Source of the DNA: Rhizorhabdus histidinilytica
GTDB taxonomy: Bacteria; Pseudomonadota; Alphaproteobacteria; Sphingomonadales; Sphingomonadaceae
Direction: 5' to 3'
Length of the DNA stretch: 64,000 nucleotides
NCBI RefSeq assembly: GCF_900167915.1
Contig: NZ_FUYM01000002.1
Span: 248,001 to 312,000 of the forward strand
The notes under the pieces: generated by a model
The model's database searches: none
The model's input: the letters and a program-made list of their open reading frames with translations, nothing else
Told to the model about the DNA's origin: nothing
Shown: positions 36,512-44,889 of the stretch, piece after piece
Numbering within the stretch: position 1 is the stretch's first letter
Layout: each line of letters starts with the position of its first letter
Position numbers and translations under genes: made by a program

Positions 36512-37252
36512 TCAAATTTCCGTAGCGCCGATGGACCCTGCGGATCGGTTCCGCAAGGCTGAAGCGCTCTCCGAACGTCCTATGAAACCGCACCAGCGGC
36601 CCAAAGCGTCAGCAACGCGCGCGGCGGCAGCCGGCACGGTCACGCCGATATGTACCACATTGTCCCGCCCCAGCGCCATCGACAATATGGTGCGATCCGC
36701 CGGGATTACTACCCCGCGCAGGTCGCTGCCCTCCGCATCGCGGCCGACGCGAAGCGCCTGGTCGAGCTTGCGGTTGCCGTCTTCCGAGGCGTCCGCCGCG
36801 TGGAGCAGCAGCTGGACCTGCCCCCGGCGCGCGCCCTCGGCGATGCGGTCGGATCCGGTCAGCACCGCGCCGCCGCGCAGCTCCAGGCCGAGCCGGTCGA
36901 GCGCGGCGCGGCACAGGCCCTGCTCGATCCGCTCGGGCAGGTCGGCGGGGATGGTGATGTCGCCGGTCTTGAAGGCGCGGGCGAGCGCGCCCTTGAGCTT
37001 GCCTTTGGCGATCGCCGTCTCCAGCGCCGCGCGGTCGACGCCGATCCAGGCACCGCGTCCCGGCGCCTTGGCGCGCAGGTCGGGCAGCACCGAACCGTCG
37101 GGGGCGAGGGCGAGGCGGATCAGATCGGTGCGAGCGCCATGCGCGCCCGACAGGATGCATTTCCGTTCGGGAACTTGCTTGCCCGGCCGCCCCATGTCGG
37201 GGGCGGTCCCGGAAACCGGCGCTACCGCGTGCCGCTGCTCATCGTTTGCCAT
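36512..37252 (-). CDS. YlxR (DUF448) RNA-binding protein with L7Ae-like C-terminal domain
   Basis: 246 residues. The N-terminal half carries the YlxR fold and its signature ERKCILSG followed by DLIRLALAPDGSVLPDLRAKAPGRGAWI. The C-terminal half (about 115-215), with GQVQLLLHAADASEDGNRKLD, resembles an L7Ae-like domain; two-domain YlxR proteins of this kind are common between nusA and infB in alphaproteobacteria. It overlaps the upstream tautomerase gene by 14 bases and precedes infB by 21 bases. Probably binds RNA; the precise role is unsettled. Confidence 0.92.
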   Translation of the reverse strand: MANDEQRHAVAPVSGTAPDMGRPGKQVPERKCILSGAHGARTDLIRLALAPDGSVLPDLRAKAPGRGAWIGVDRAALETAIAKGKLKGALARAFKTGDITIPADLPERIEQGLCRAALDRLGLELRGGAVLTGSDRIAEGARRGQVQLLLHAADASEDGNRKLDQALRVGRDAEGSDLRGVVIPADRTILSMALGRDNVVHIGVTVPAAAARVADALGRWCGFIGRSESASALRNRSAGSIGATEI

Positions 37253-37469
37253 CCGCAGAAGCGACCTCCTGCGCAGGGCTTGCCGGGCGGTCGGCGATCA
37301 GGATGCCGCCGGCTCCGTAATTCTCGGTCGAGACTTCGATGATGTTCACCTGCACCGCGCTCGCCGGCTTGCCGAGATGCGCGCCGAGGGCCTTCGTCAC
37401 GTCGGCGACGATGGCGGATTTCTGCGCACGGGTGGCGGTGCCGGCGATGCGGATGTCGACGAACGGCAT
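37239..37469 (-). CDS. 4-oxalocrotonate tautomerase-family protein
   Basis: 76-residue protein beginning Met-Pro. Removal of Met leaves the N-terminal proline that acts as general base in this superfamily. The sequence (MPFVDIRIAGTATRAQKSAI, then VNIIEVSTENYGAGG) has the expected beta-alpha-beta pattern for a small homo-oligomeric tautomerase. It sits five bases after nusA and overlaps ylxR by 14 bases, so it is inside the nusA-infB operon. That position is not part of the textbook order. The substrate is unknown. Confidence 0.88.
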   Translation of the reverse strand: MPFVDIRIAGTATRAQKSAIVADVTKALGAHLGKPASAVQVNIIEVSTENYGAGGILIADRPASPAQEVASADGKR

Positions 37470-37474
37470 TGGGC

Positions 37475-39064
37475 TCAGGCCTCGTCGGTGAACCAGTGGG
37501 CGCGGGCGGCCATGATGATCTCATTGCCCTGCTCTTCGCTCAGGCCATATTCGGCCAGGACGCCGCCCTTGTTCTCCTCGCGCTCGCCGCGCTCGGGGCG
37601 ATCGCTGTTCTGGCGGCGGCGCTGCTCGGCGCGCTTCTTCTGGATCAGCTCGTCGGTCGCCAGGTCGGCGAGGTCGTCGAGCGTCTTGATCCCGGCCTTG
37701 CCGAGCGTGACCAGCATCGCCTCGGTCAGATAGGGCAGCTCGGCCAGAGCGTCCTCGACGCCCAGCGACCGGCGCTCCTCGCGGGCGGCGGCTTCGCGGC
37801 GGTCGAGCGCTTCCTGCGCGCGGCTCTGCAGCTCGGCGGCGAGTTCCTCGTCGAAGCCCTCGATCGAGGCGAGCTCGTCGAGCTCGACATAGGCGACTTC
37901 CTCGAGCGCGCCGAAGCCTTCGGCGACGAGCAGCTGGGCCAGCGTCTCGTCGACGTCCAGCTCGTTCTGGAACATCTCGCTGTTCTGGAGGAATTCCTTC
38001 TGGCGCTTCTCGCTGGCGTCGGCCTCGGTCAGGATGTCGATCGCCTTGCCGGTAAGCTGGCTGGCGAGGCGGACGTTCTGGCCGCGGCGGCCGATGGCGA
38101 GGCTGAGCTGATCGTCGGGAACGACCACCTCGATGCGCTCCTCCTCCTCGTCGATGACGACGCGCGAGACCTGCGCGGGCTGCAGCGCGTTGACGACGAA
38201 GGTCGCGGTGTCGGGCGACCAGGGGATGATGTCGATCTTCTCGCCCTGCATCTCCTGGACGACCGCCTGGACGCGGCTGCCCTTCATGCCGACGCAGGCG
38301 CCGACCGGATCGATCGAGCCATCATGGCTGATCACGCCGATCTTGGCGCGGCTGCCCGGGTCGCGGGCGGCCGCCTTGATCTCGATGATGCCGTCGTAGA
38401 TCTCGGGCACTTCCTGCGCGAACAGCTTCTTCATGAACTCTGGATGCGCGCGGCTCAGGAAGATCTGCGGCCCGCGATTCTCGCGGCGGACGCTCAGGAT
38501 CAGGCTGCGGACGCGATCGCCGACGCGGACCACCTCGCGCGGAATCTGCTGGTCGCGGCGGATGACGCCTTCGGCGCGGCCCAGGTCGACGACGACATGG
38601 CCGAACTCGACGCGCTTGACGACGCCGGTGATGATCTCGTTGGCGCGGTCCTTGAACTCTTCATACTGGCGCTCGCGCTCCGCATCGCGGACCTTCTGGA
38701 AGATCACCTGCTTGGCGGCCTGGGCGGCGATGCGGCCGAACTCGATCGGGGGCAGCGGGTCGACGATGAAGTCGCCGATCGCGGCGTCCTTCTGCAGCTT
38801 CTGCGCGTCGGCGACCGAGACCTGCTTGAAATAGTCGTCGACCTGCTCGACCACCTCGACGACGCGCCACAGCCGCATGTCGCCGGTCTTGCCGTCGATC
38901 TTCGCACGGATATCGTTCTCGGCGCCGTAGCGGGCGCGGGCGGCGCGCTGGATCGCGTCCTCCATCGCCTCGATCACGATCTCGCGATCGATCAGCTTTT
39001 CGCGCGCGACGGCGTCGGCGATCGCGAGCAGCTCGGCGCGGTTGGCGGAAATGGCGGTGGCCAT
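37475..39064 (-). CDS. nusA: Transcription termination/antitermination factor NusA
   Basis: RNA polymerase-associated factor, 529 residues. Order: N-terminal polymerase-binding domain (1-125), S1 domain (about 135-200), KH1 and KH2 (about 205-345, with VGACVGMKGSRVQAVVQE and LSLAIGRRGQNVRLASQL), then two C-terminal acidic helix-hairpin-helix repeats. A basic stretch (KKRAEQRRRQ) near 480 precedes the end. It lies six bases after rimP and five before the tautomerase gene. Confidence 0.98.
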   Translation of the reverse strand: MATAISANRAELLAIADAVAREKLIDREIVIEAMEDAIQRAARARYGAENDIRAKIDGKTGDMRLWRVVEVVEQVDDYFKQVSVADAQKLQKDAAIGDFIVDPLPPIEFGRIAAQAAKQVIFQKVRDAERERQYEEFKDRANEIITGVVKRVEFGHVVVDLGRAEGVIRRDQQIPREVVRVGDRVRSLILSVRRENRGPQIFLSRAHPEFMKKLFAQEVPEIYDGIIEIKAAARDPGSRAKIGVISHDGSIDPVGACVGMKGSRVQAVVQEMQGEKIDIIPWSPDTATFVVNALQPAQVSRVVIDEEEERIEVVVPDDQLSLAIGRRGQNVRLASQLTGKAIDILTEADASEKRQKEFLQNSEMFQNELDVDETLAQLLVAEGFGALEEVAYVELDELASIEGFDEELAAELQSRAQEALDRREAAAREERRSLGVEDALAELPYLTEAMLVTLGKAGIKTLDDLADLATDELIQKKRAEQRRRQNSDRPERGEREENKGGVLAEYGLSEEQGNEIIMAARAHWFTDEA

Positions 39065-39070
39065 GGCGAC

Positions 39071-39631
39071 TTATCCTTCCAGTTGAATCTTGCCGGCGCC
39101 GCGACGCGGCGCATCTTCCACAATCTGATCGACGCCCTCGGTCGAGAGCGGCGCGGTGGCCTTGATGAGAGCGTCGGTCAGGATCAGCTTCGCGCTGGCG
39201 ATCTGCGCCAGCGGCACCGTCACCTCACCCAGCTTGTTTACACCCAGCGTCACCGAGTCGCCATTGCTGGCGACGATGCGCCCGTCGAACTGCTTGCGGC
39301 CGTCGAGCGGCGCGGCCAGCTTGACGCGGGCGTCGAAGCCCGACCAGTCGGCCCAGTCCTTGACGCGGGTCAGCGGCCGGTCGATCCCCGGCGAGCTCAC
39401 TTCGAGCCTATAGGCGTCCTCGATCGGGTCGAGCTCGTCGAACTTGTCGGAGATGCGCCGCGACAGGGCTTCGCAATCGGCGATGTCGAGCTGGCGGGTA
39501 TCGGGTCTTTCGGCCATCACCTGCAGCGTCGGATCGCTCTTGCCCCCGAAGAAGGCGACGCGCACGAGGTCGAGGCCGAGGGCCTTGGCCTCCGGCTCGA
39601 TCAACTTCGTCAGCGCGGCGATGTCCGCCAT
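39071..39631 (-). CDS. rimP: Ribosome maturation factor RimP
   Basis: Needed for 30S assembly; 186 residues. The start at 39631 has a good GGAGCTGGA ribosome site; the same frame stays open much further upstream but without family character. Motifs: LGLDLVRVAFFGG, DCEALSRRISDKFDE, YRLEVSSPGIDRPL (the hallmark), and the C-terminal SH3-like LAAPLDGRKQFDGRI...VPLAQIASAKLILTD. First gene of the rimP-nusA-ylxR-infB-rbfA group, behind a candidate promoter at 39721-39749. Confidence 0.96.
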   Translation of the reverse strand: MADIAALTKLIEPEAKALGLDLVRVAFFGGKSDPTLQVMAERPDTRQLDIADCEALSRRISDKFDELDPIEDAYRLEVSSPGIDRPLTRVKDWADWSGFDARVKLAAPLDGRKQFDGRIVASNGDSVTLGVNKLGEVTVPLAQIASAKLILTDALIKATAPLSTEGVDQIVEDAPRRGAGKIQLEG

Positions 39632-39720
39632 TCCAGCTCCCGTTCGAAACGCAGCACTTCTTGCGCCGGAAGCTTCCGCAACCGGCCTCGGCAAAGTTTC
39701 CAATGTCGAGAAGTAGGGGC

Positions 39721-39749
39721 GATATAGGCCAAGACTCCGGACAGGGCAA
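39721..39749 (-). promoter_or_regulatory. Candidate sigma70-type promoter of the rimP-nusA-infB operon
   Basis: On the minus strand TTGCCC (39749-39744) and TATATC (39726-39721) are separated by exactly 17 bases, about 90 bases upstream of the rimP start. This is the best-matching pair in the 226-base divergent gap shared with the chemoreceptor unit. Confidence 0.4.
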
Positions 39750-39857
39750 TATCCGATCGGGGAAAGGCCGACTTTGGTCGAATGTCTGGTCCGCCGCCGG
39801 GAAAGCCGCGCTTCGGTTAGTCCTTCGCTAACCACTATCCCTTTACGGCGCCCCGCA

Positions 39858-40172
39858 ATGGATGGTCGAACGCCTTTAACCCTGGCCCAGATCGGTATGG
39901 TCGTCGCGGTGATGCTCGGTCTCGCTTTCGCGCCCCCGGCGCGCGGGCGGATGCTGCTGGTGCCGCTGTCGACACGCGCGGCGGCGATGTTGCCGGCGGC
40001 GGCGGTCGACGGGGGAGCGAGGCTGCTCGGGGTGGGGCCGTTTCGCGGATCGCTGGTCATTGTCGCCGATCGAAAGCGGCTCGGGGGTGTGTCGTTGGCC
40101 GACGGCATGATCATCCTGTCGGCACCTCCCTTGTTGTGCGGTGCTGCCGAGGCGAAGGGGCAGGTGACATGA
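39858..40172 (+). CDS. Hypothetical exported or membrane-anchored protein upstream of the chemoreceptor
   Basis: 104 residues from the ATG at 39858. A hydrophobic segment (about 9-26, [15 protein letters not shown]) could be a signal peptide or anchor. The rest is Ala/Gly/Leu-rich with no motif I recognise, although [13 protein letters not shown] and [12 protein letters not shown] suggest a small folded domain. Its stop overlaps the chemoreceptor ATG (ATGA), so the two products may work together. Coding is supported by this coupling and by continuity of high third-position GC. Confidence 0.6.
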   Translation: MDGRTPLTLAQIGMVVAVMLGLAFAPPARGRMLLVPLSTRAAAMLPAAAVDGGARLLGVGPFRGSLVIVADRKRLGGVSLADGMIILSAPPLLCGAAEAKGQVT

Positions 40173-41719
40173 GAGTGGTCGAACTGGACGAACTGCGTAT
40201 GCGGGGCATCCGGCTGATCACCTTGTGCAGCCTTGGTTTCAGCGCGTTGCTGGGGCTGGCGATGCTGGCGGGCATGATCCGCTCCGACACGTCGGCCTTC
40301 CTCCTTTCCGTACTCGTCAACATCCTGCCGAGCTGGGTCGTGCTGCGCCGCCGTTTCGACGGCCATGCGCGGATGATCATCGGCGTGCTGGCCGCCGTCC
40401 AGCCCGCGATCCTCGTCTATATGTTGCAGGGTCATCGCTGGCAGATGGACATGCACATGTATTTCTTCGTCGCGCTCGCCGCGCTGACGATCATGTGCGA
40501 CTGGCGCCCTATCGTGCTGGCCTCCGGCCTGGTCGCCATCCATCACCTGCTGTTCGACTATGCGGCGCCGCATTGGGTGTTCGCAGGCGGCGGCGACCTG
40601 TTGCGGGTCGCGATCCACGCCATCGCCGTCGTGCTGCAATGCGCCATGCTGATTCATGTCACCGGCCAGTTGCGGACGCTGCTGCTCGACCAGGGGCAGG
40701 CCCGCTTCGACAGCGATCGCCTCGCTCGCGAGGCCGAGGCCGCGATGATCGAGGCGCGGGTAGCGCAGAAGGCGGCCGAGGAGGCGCTCGCCGCCACCGC
40801 CGATGCCGAGGCACGTGCCGCTGCCGAGCGCAACCTGCGCCAGGAAAGCGAGGAGGCAGCCAGCGCCGCGCGGGCGCGCGACCTGCTGGCGCTGGCCGAG
40901 CAGTTCGAAGGATCGGTCCAGCTGGTGGTCAGCTCGGTGGGCTCGGCGGCGGCGCAGCTCGAGACGACCGCCGCTTCGCTCAGCGAGCTTGCCAATGACA
41001 GCGGCCGGCAGAGTGCCGCCGTGGCCGAACGCGCCGCCCGCGCATCGGACGCGGCGCGCGCCGTTGCCGGCAGCGTCGCCCAACTGTCCACCTCGATCGC
41101 AGGAATCGCGGCGAGCGTCGACCGGCAGGCCGAGCTCGGCGCCCGCGCGCGGGCCAATTCGGCGACCGGCGACCAGGCGGTGCGCGCCCTGTCGGGGCGC
41201 GCCACCGACATCGGCGAGTTTACCGGGCGTATCCAGGCGATCGCCCGGCACACCAACCTGCTCGCGCTCAACGCGACGATCGAAGCTGCCCGGGCGGGCG
41301 TCGCGGGGCAGGGTTTCGCCGTGGTCGCGACCGAGGTTAAGACGCTTGCCGGCCAATGCGCCCGGGCGACGTCGGAGATCAGCGCATTGATCGATGGCGT
41401 CCATGCCGGCGCCCGCATCGCCGAAGGTTCGCTGGGCGACGTTTCGCGCGTCGTCGAGGAGTTGGCCGTCGCGGCGATGCGGATTCGCGAAATGCTGTCC
41501 GAACAGCGGCGCACCGCCGAGATGCTCGAAGCCAATGCGCAGAGCACCGCCGAAGGTGCCGACGAGATGGCCGACCGCATCGGCAAGGTCGCCGAGGTCG
41601 CCAACGAGGCGGGCAAGCTGTCGAGCCAGGTGCGCGGCGCGGCGGGCGACCTGCTCGGCCAGGCGATGAGCCTGAAGCAGGCAACGCAGAGCTTCGTGCA
41701 GCAGCTACGGGTGGCGTAG
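40169..41719 (+). CDS. Methyl-accepting chemotaxis protein with polytopic N-terminus
   Basis: 516-residue receptor. The N-terminal 170 residues hold about six hydrophobic segments and no obvious periplasmic ligand domain, so it may sense within the membrane. Residues 180-250 are a long Ala/Glu/Arg coiled coil. The signalling domain follows, with the highly conserved hairpin tip [27 protein letters not shown]. No che genes are in the window. The ATG overlaps the preceding small gene. The stop is 12 bases before a very large palindromic element. Confidence 0.92.
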   Translation: MRVVELDELRMRGIRLITLCSLGFSALLGLAMLAGMIRSDTSAFLLSVLVNILPSWVVLRRRFDGHARMIIGVLAAVQPAILVYMLQGHRWQMDMHMYFFVALAALTIMCDWRPIVLASGLVAIHHLLFDYAAPHWVFAGGGDLLRVAIHAIAVVLQCAMLIHVTGQLRTLLLDQGQARFDSDRLAREAEAAMIEARVAQKAAEEALAATADAEARAAAERNLRQESEEAASAARARDLLALAEQFEGSVQLVVSSVGSAAAQLETTAASLSELANDSGRQSAAVAERAARASDAARAVAGSVAQLSTSIAGIAASVDRQAELGARARANSATGDQAVRALSGRATDIGEFTGRIQAIARHTNLLALNATIEAARAGVAGQGFAVVATEVKTLAGQCARATSEISALIDGVHAGARIAEGSLGDVSRVVEELAVAAMRIREMLSEQRRTAEMLEANAQSTAEGADEMADRIGKVAEVANEAGKLSSQVRGAAGDLLGQAMSLKQATQSFVQQLRVA

Positions 41720-41730
41720 TTTTTGTCAGC

Positions 41731-42001
41731 GCCTCAGGCGCCGGCGTGCGCATCCGCGCACTTGGCTTCCCTCGGATAAGCTCGGGCGCGCGTTCGCGCT
41801 TGCGGAGCCCTGTCGGGCTCCGACGCAGAACTCATGCGGTGGAACGGGACGCGTAGCGTCCCGCAAGGATCGAAGCCGGTCCGCGGACTGCCGGGGGCAG
41901 TCCGTAGGCGGAGATCGGCTCGCAAAGCGAGCCGTGGCGGCCGCCCGAGCTTATGCGAGGAAAGCCAAGCCGGGCGGATGCCCGGCGCCCGGCGCTTGAG
42001 G
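41731..42001. repeat. Compound palindromic element with four internal hairpins
   Basis: Outer arms of about 60 bp, 41731-41788 and 41942-42001, are imperfect inverted copies; both include ctcgggcg/cgcccgag, 'ggataagc'-type and 'catccgc'-type matches. Inside lie four tight stems: ggagccc-tgtc-gggctcc (41804-41821), cgggacgc-gta-gcgtcccg (41845-41863), cggactgcc-ggg-ggcagtccg (41884-41904) and cggctcgc-aaa-gcgagccg (41916-41934). No open reading frame of quality is present. It fills the gap between the convergent chemoreceptor and hemA genes. It could be a dispersed structured repeat, a terminator complex or an RNA. Confidence 0.8.
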
Positions 42002-42011
42002 GCCAAACAAA

Positions 42012-43226
42012 CTAAGCGGCCAGCTTCATCTCCATCCGGTCCCAGATCTCCAGCAGCGCCTGGGTCAGCTCGCGCATCATTTCCTCGCTGTGCGCGGGGC
42101 CCGGCGTGAAGCGCAGCCGCTCGGTACCGCGCGGCACGGTCGGATAATTGATCGGCTGCACATAGACGCCATATTCGGCGAGGAGGATGTCCGAGACCTT
42201 CTTGGCCTTGACCGGATCGCCCACCATCAGCGGGACGATGTGCGTGTTGGTGTTCATCACCGGCAGGCCGGCCTCGGCGAACAGCCGCTTGAGGGTTGCG
42301 GCAGCGGCCTGCTGGCCGTCGCGCTCTTCCGACGATTGCTTGAGATGCTTGACGCTGGCAAGCGCGCCCGCGACCAGCACCGGCGACAGCGAGGTGGTGA
42401 AGATGAAGCCGGGCGCATAGGAGCGGATCACGTCGATGATCATCTGGTCGGCGGCGATATAGCCGCCCATCACGCCAAAGGCCTTGCCCAGCGTACCTTC
42501 GATCACGGTCAGCCGCTTCGCCGCCGCGTCGCGATCGGAAATGCCGCCGCCGCGCGGGCCGTACATGCCGACGGCATGGACCTCGTCGAGATAGGTCAGC
42601 GCATTATATTTGTCGGCCAGGTCGCAGATCGCGTGGATCGGGGCGACGTCGCCGTCCATCGAATAGACGCTCTCGAACGCGATCAGCTTGGGCGCCTCGG
42701 GGTCCTCGGCGGCCAGCAGCTCCTCGAGATGCTCGAGGTCGTTGTGGCGGAACACGCGCTTTTCGCAGCCCGAATTGCGGATGCCCGCGATCATCGAGGC
42801 GTGGTTGAGCTCGTCCGAGAAGATGATGCAGCCGGGCAGCACCTTGGCGAGCGTCGACAGCGTCGCTTCGTTGGAGACGTAGCCCGAGGTGAAGAGCAGC
42901 GCGCCCTCCTTCTCGTGAAGATCGGCCAGCTCGCTTTCGAGGTCGACGTGATAATGGGTGTTGCCGCCGATGTTGCGGGTGCCGCCCGAACCGGCGCCGA
43001 CATCGTGGAGGGCCTCCTCCATCGCAGCGATCACCTTGGGGTGCTGGCCCATCGCCAGATAGTCGTTCGAACACCAGACGGTGACCGGCTTCGGCCCGTT
43101 ATGACCGGCAAAGCAGCGCGCGTTGGGGAACATGCCCTTGTTGCGGAGGATGTCGATGAAAACCCGGTAACGGCCTTCGGCGTGCAGGCGGTCGATCGCC
43201 TGGGTGAATACGCGCTGGTAATCCAA
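42012..43226 (-). CDS. hemA: 5-aminolevulinate synthase (C4 pathway)
   Basis: Pyridoxal-phosphate enzyme condensing glycine with succinyl-CoA in the first step of haem synthesis, characteristic of alphaproteobacteria. 404 residues. [32 protein letters not shown] and the PLP-binding Lys248 in [10 protein letters not shown] are all present. The start is a TTG at 43226 preceded by ggagcaagg; it yields [23 protein letters not shown], the expected N-terminus, and no ATG is available there. It lies 125 bases downstream of murI on the same strand. Confidence 0.95.
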   Translation of the reverse strand: MDYQRVFTQAIDRLHAEGRYRVFIDILRNKGMFPNARCFAGHNGPKPVTVWCSNDYLAMGQHPKVIAAMEEALHDVGAGSGGTRNIGGNTHYHVDLESELADLHEKEGALLFTSGYVSNEATLSTLAKVLPGCIIFSDELNHASMIAGIRNSGCEKRVFRHNDLEHLEELLAAEDPEAPKLIAFESVYSMDGDVAPIHAICDLADKYNALTYLDEVHAVGMYGPRGGGISDRDAAAKRLTVIEGTLGKAFGVMGGYIAADQMIIDVIRSYAPGFIFTTSLSPVLVAGALASVKHLKQSSEERDGQQAAAATLKRLFAEAGLPVMNTNTHIVPLMVGDPVKAKKVSDILLAEYGVYVQPINYPTVPRGTERLRFTPGPAHSEEMMRELTQALLEIWDRMEMKLAA

Positions 43227-43351
43227 GAGCCTTGCTCCACAGTGCCCCGCTTTGCCAAGGGGCTGAATCGGGTGCCTTTTACGGCCTGGCCTCGCCAAAA
43301 GCCAGTGCGAACGATTCCCAATAGTCCCTGCCGGAAAATCCCGTCTGCCGG

Positions 43352-44146
43352 TCACAGGATCGATATGGTGGCGAGTCCACGCGCCGCAAGCCCGGTCCGC
43401 AACGCGTCGCCGACGTCGAGCGGGGCGGTGAACACCGCTTCGCCCTTCGGCAGAGCGGGCCAGTCCTGCCCTTCGGTCAGATAGGCGACGCGCCGGGCGA
43501 TGCCGGGGCCGCCGTCGACGAAACGCAGCGGTCGCGGCGCGGCGGCGGCGAGTTCGGCCTCGACCAGCGGGAAATGGGTGCAGGCGAGCACCACCGTGTC
43601 GATCCGGTCGCCACCCGGCTGGCCGAGCAGACCGTCGAGCACGGCGCGATAGGCGGCCGGGTCGGTCGGCTCGCCGCGCAGCTTCGCCTCGGCCAGTTCG
43701 ACGAGCCGCGCCGAACCGTGGCGCAGCACCAGGCAATCGGCCGCGAAGCGGGCCGACAGGTCGTCGACATAGGGCTGGCGGACGGTGGCGTCGGTGCCGA
43801 GCACGCCGATCGCGCGCGCCGCCGACTGCTCGGCGGCGGGCTTGATCGCGGGTACCGTACCGACGATCGGCAGGTCGAGCGCGGCGCGCACGGCGGCCAG
43901 CGCGATCGTCGAAGCGGTGTTGCAGGCGATCACCACCAGCCGCGGGCGGTAGCGTTCGACCAGCCGGCCGAGCAGCGCGGGAACGCGCGCGGCGATCTCG
44001 GCTTCGGTCCGGATGCCATAGGGAAAGCCCCCATTGTCCGCCGCATAGACATAGGCGGCATGCGGCAGCAGAGCGCGGGTCGGGGCAAGGACCGAAAGCC
44101 CCCCTACACCGGAATCGAACATCAGGATCGGGCGGTCGTCGGCCAT
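43352..44146 (-). CDS. murI: Glutamate racemase
   Basis: Makes D-glutamate for peptidoglycan. 264 residues with the paired catalytic cysteines Cys75 (VIACNTAST) and Cys189 (VLACTHFPL), [11 protein letters not shown] near the N-terminus and [11 protein letters not shown]. Divergent from plsY, upstream of hemA. Confidence 0.96.
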   Translation of the reverse strand: MADDRPILMFDSGVGGLSVLAPTRALLPHAAYVYAADNGGFPYGIRTEAEIAARVPALLGRLVERYRPRLVVIACNTASTIALAAVRAALDLPIVGTVPAIKPAAEQSAARAIGVLGTDATVRQPYVDDLSARFAADCLVLRHGSARLVELAEAKLRGEPTDPAAYRAVLDGLLGQPGGDRIDTVVLACTHFPLVEAELAAAAPRPLRFVDGGPGIARRVAYLTEGQDWPALPKGEAVFTAPLDVGDALRTGLAARGLATISIL

Positions 44147-44243
44147 CGCGTCTCACTTAGGATGGTGCAGGGACGCTCGCAACAGCGACGCACGCTGCGA
44201 GCGGACATCGTACCGTTTCCGTAACTTTGTGCATTAGTGCGTG

Positions 44244-44271
44244 TTGCGCCAAGGGGCGCTTCGATTATGCT
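44244..44271 (+). promoter_or_regulatory. Candidate promoter of plsY-dprA
   Basis: TTGCGC (44244-44249) and TATGCT (44266-44271) with a 16-base spacer, 31 bases before the plsY ATG. The spacer and -35 also form a short GCGCC/GGCGC dyad. Only consensus-like spacing supports it. Confidence 0.4.
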
Positions 44272-44301
44272 GTAGCCGCCATCTGGGAGAAGCCGTCGTT
44301 C

Positions 44302-44889
44302 ATGCCGTCTGTGACCACCTTTCTGTTGCCGATCGGGGCCTATCTGCTCGGTTCGATCCCGTTCGGGATCGTATTGACGCGGCTCGGTGGCGCCGGCGAC
44401 CTGCGCCAGATCGGCTCGGGTAACATTGGCGCGACCAACGTTCTGCGCACGGGCCGCAAGGGGCTCGCGGCGGCGACCCTGCTGCTCGACGGCGGCAAGG
44501 GCGCGGCGGCCGTGCTGATCGCGCAGATGGTGCAGCCGGACATGGCGCTGTGGGCAGGCGCCGCTGCGTTCATCGGTCATCTCTACCCGGTCTGGTTGAA
44601 GTTCGACGGTGGCAAGGGGGTGGCGACGATGCTCGGCATCTCGCTCGCCGCCTGGTGGCCAGCCGGCGTCGCTTTCGCGGTCGTCTGGCTGGCGATGCTG
44701 GCGCTCACGCGGCGCTCGTCGGTCGGCGGACTCTCGGGCGCCGTGGCCGCACCGATCGCGGCAGCGGCGGGGGGGCAACCCGATGCGGTGCTGGTGATGC
44801 TAGGCATGGCGCTGTTCGTCGTCTGGAAGCATCGCGGCAACATCACGCGCCTGCTCGACGGCACCGAGCCCAGGGTCGGCGAGCGCTGA
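44302..44889 (+). CDS. plsY: Glycerol-3-phosphate acyltransferase PlsY
   Basis: Inner-membrane enzyme that transfers an acyl group from acyl-phosphate to glycerol-3-phosphate. 195 residues with five membrane segments and the three conserved loops: GSGNIGATNVLR, LDGGKGAAAV and GHLYPVWLKFDGGKGVAT. The ATG at 44302 gives MPSVTTFLLPIGAYLLGSIPFG. It is followed by dprA with overlapping ends. Confidence 0.96.
   Translation: MPSVTTFLLPIGAYLLGSIPFGIVLTRLGGAGDLRQIGSGNIGATNVLRTGRKGLAAATLLLDGGKGAAAVLIAQMVQPDMALWAGAAAFIGHLYPVWLKFDGGKGVATMLGISLAAWWPAGVAFAVVWLAMLALTRRSSVGGLSGAVAAPIAAAAGGQPDAVLVMLGMALFVVWKHRGNITRLLDGTEPRVGER

Noticed and set aside
39071-41404. A 777-codon frame including rimP
   Set aside because: Only the last 186 codons look like RimP. 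The rest is antisense to the chemoreceptor and its upstream gene, with no homology-like features.
41731-42001. tRNA or tmRNA interpretation of the four-hairpin element
   Set aside because: No T-loop GTTCRA, no CCA end and no anticodon-like arm; the stems are simple short hairpins.
42012-44156. Apparent murI-hemA fusion in a single open frame
   Set aside because: The frame is open through the spacer and murI, but the translation over the murI region is out of frame and meaningless; glutamate racemase is clear in another frame. hemA starts at the TTG.
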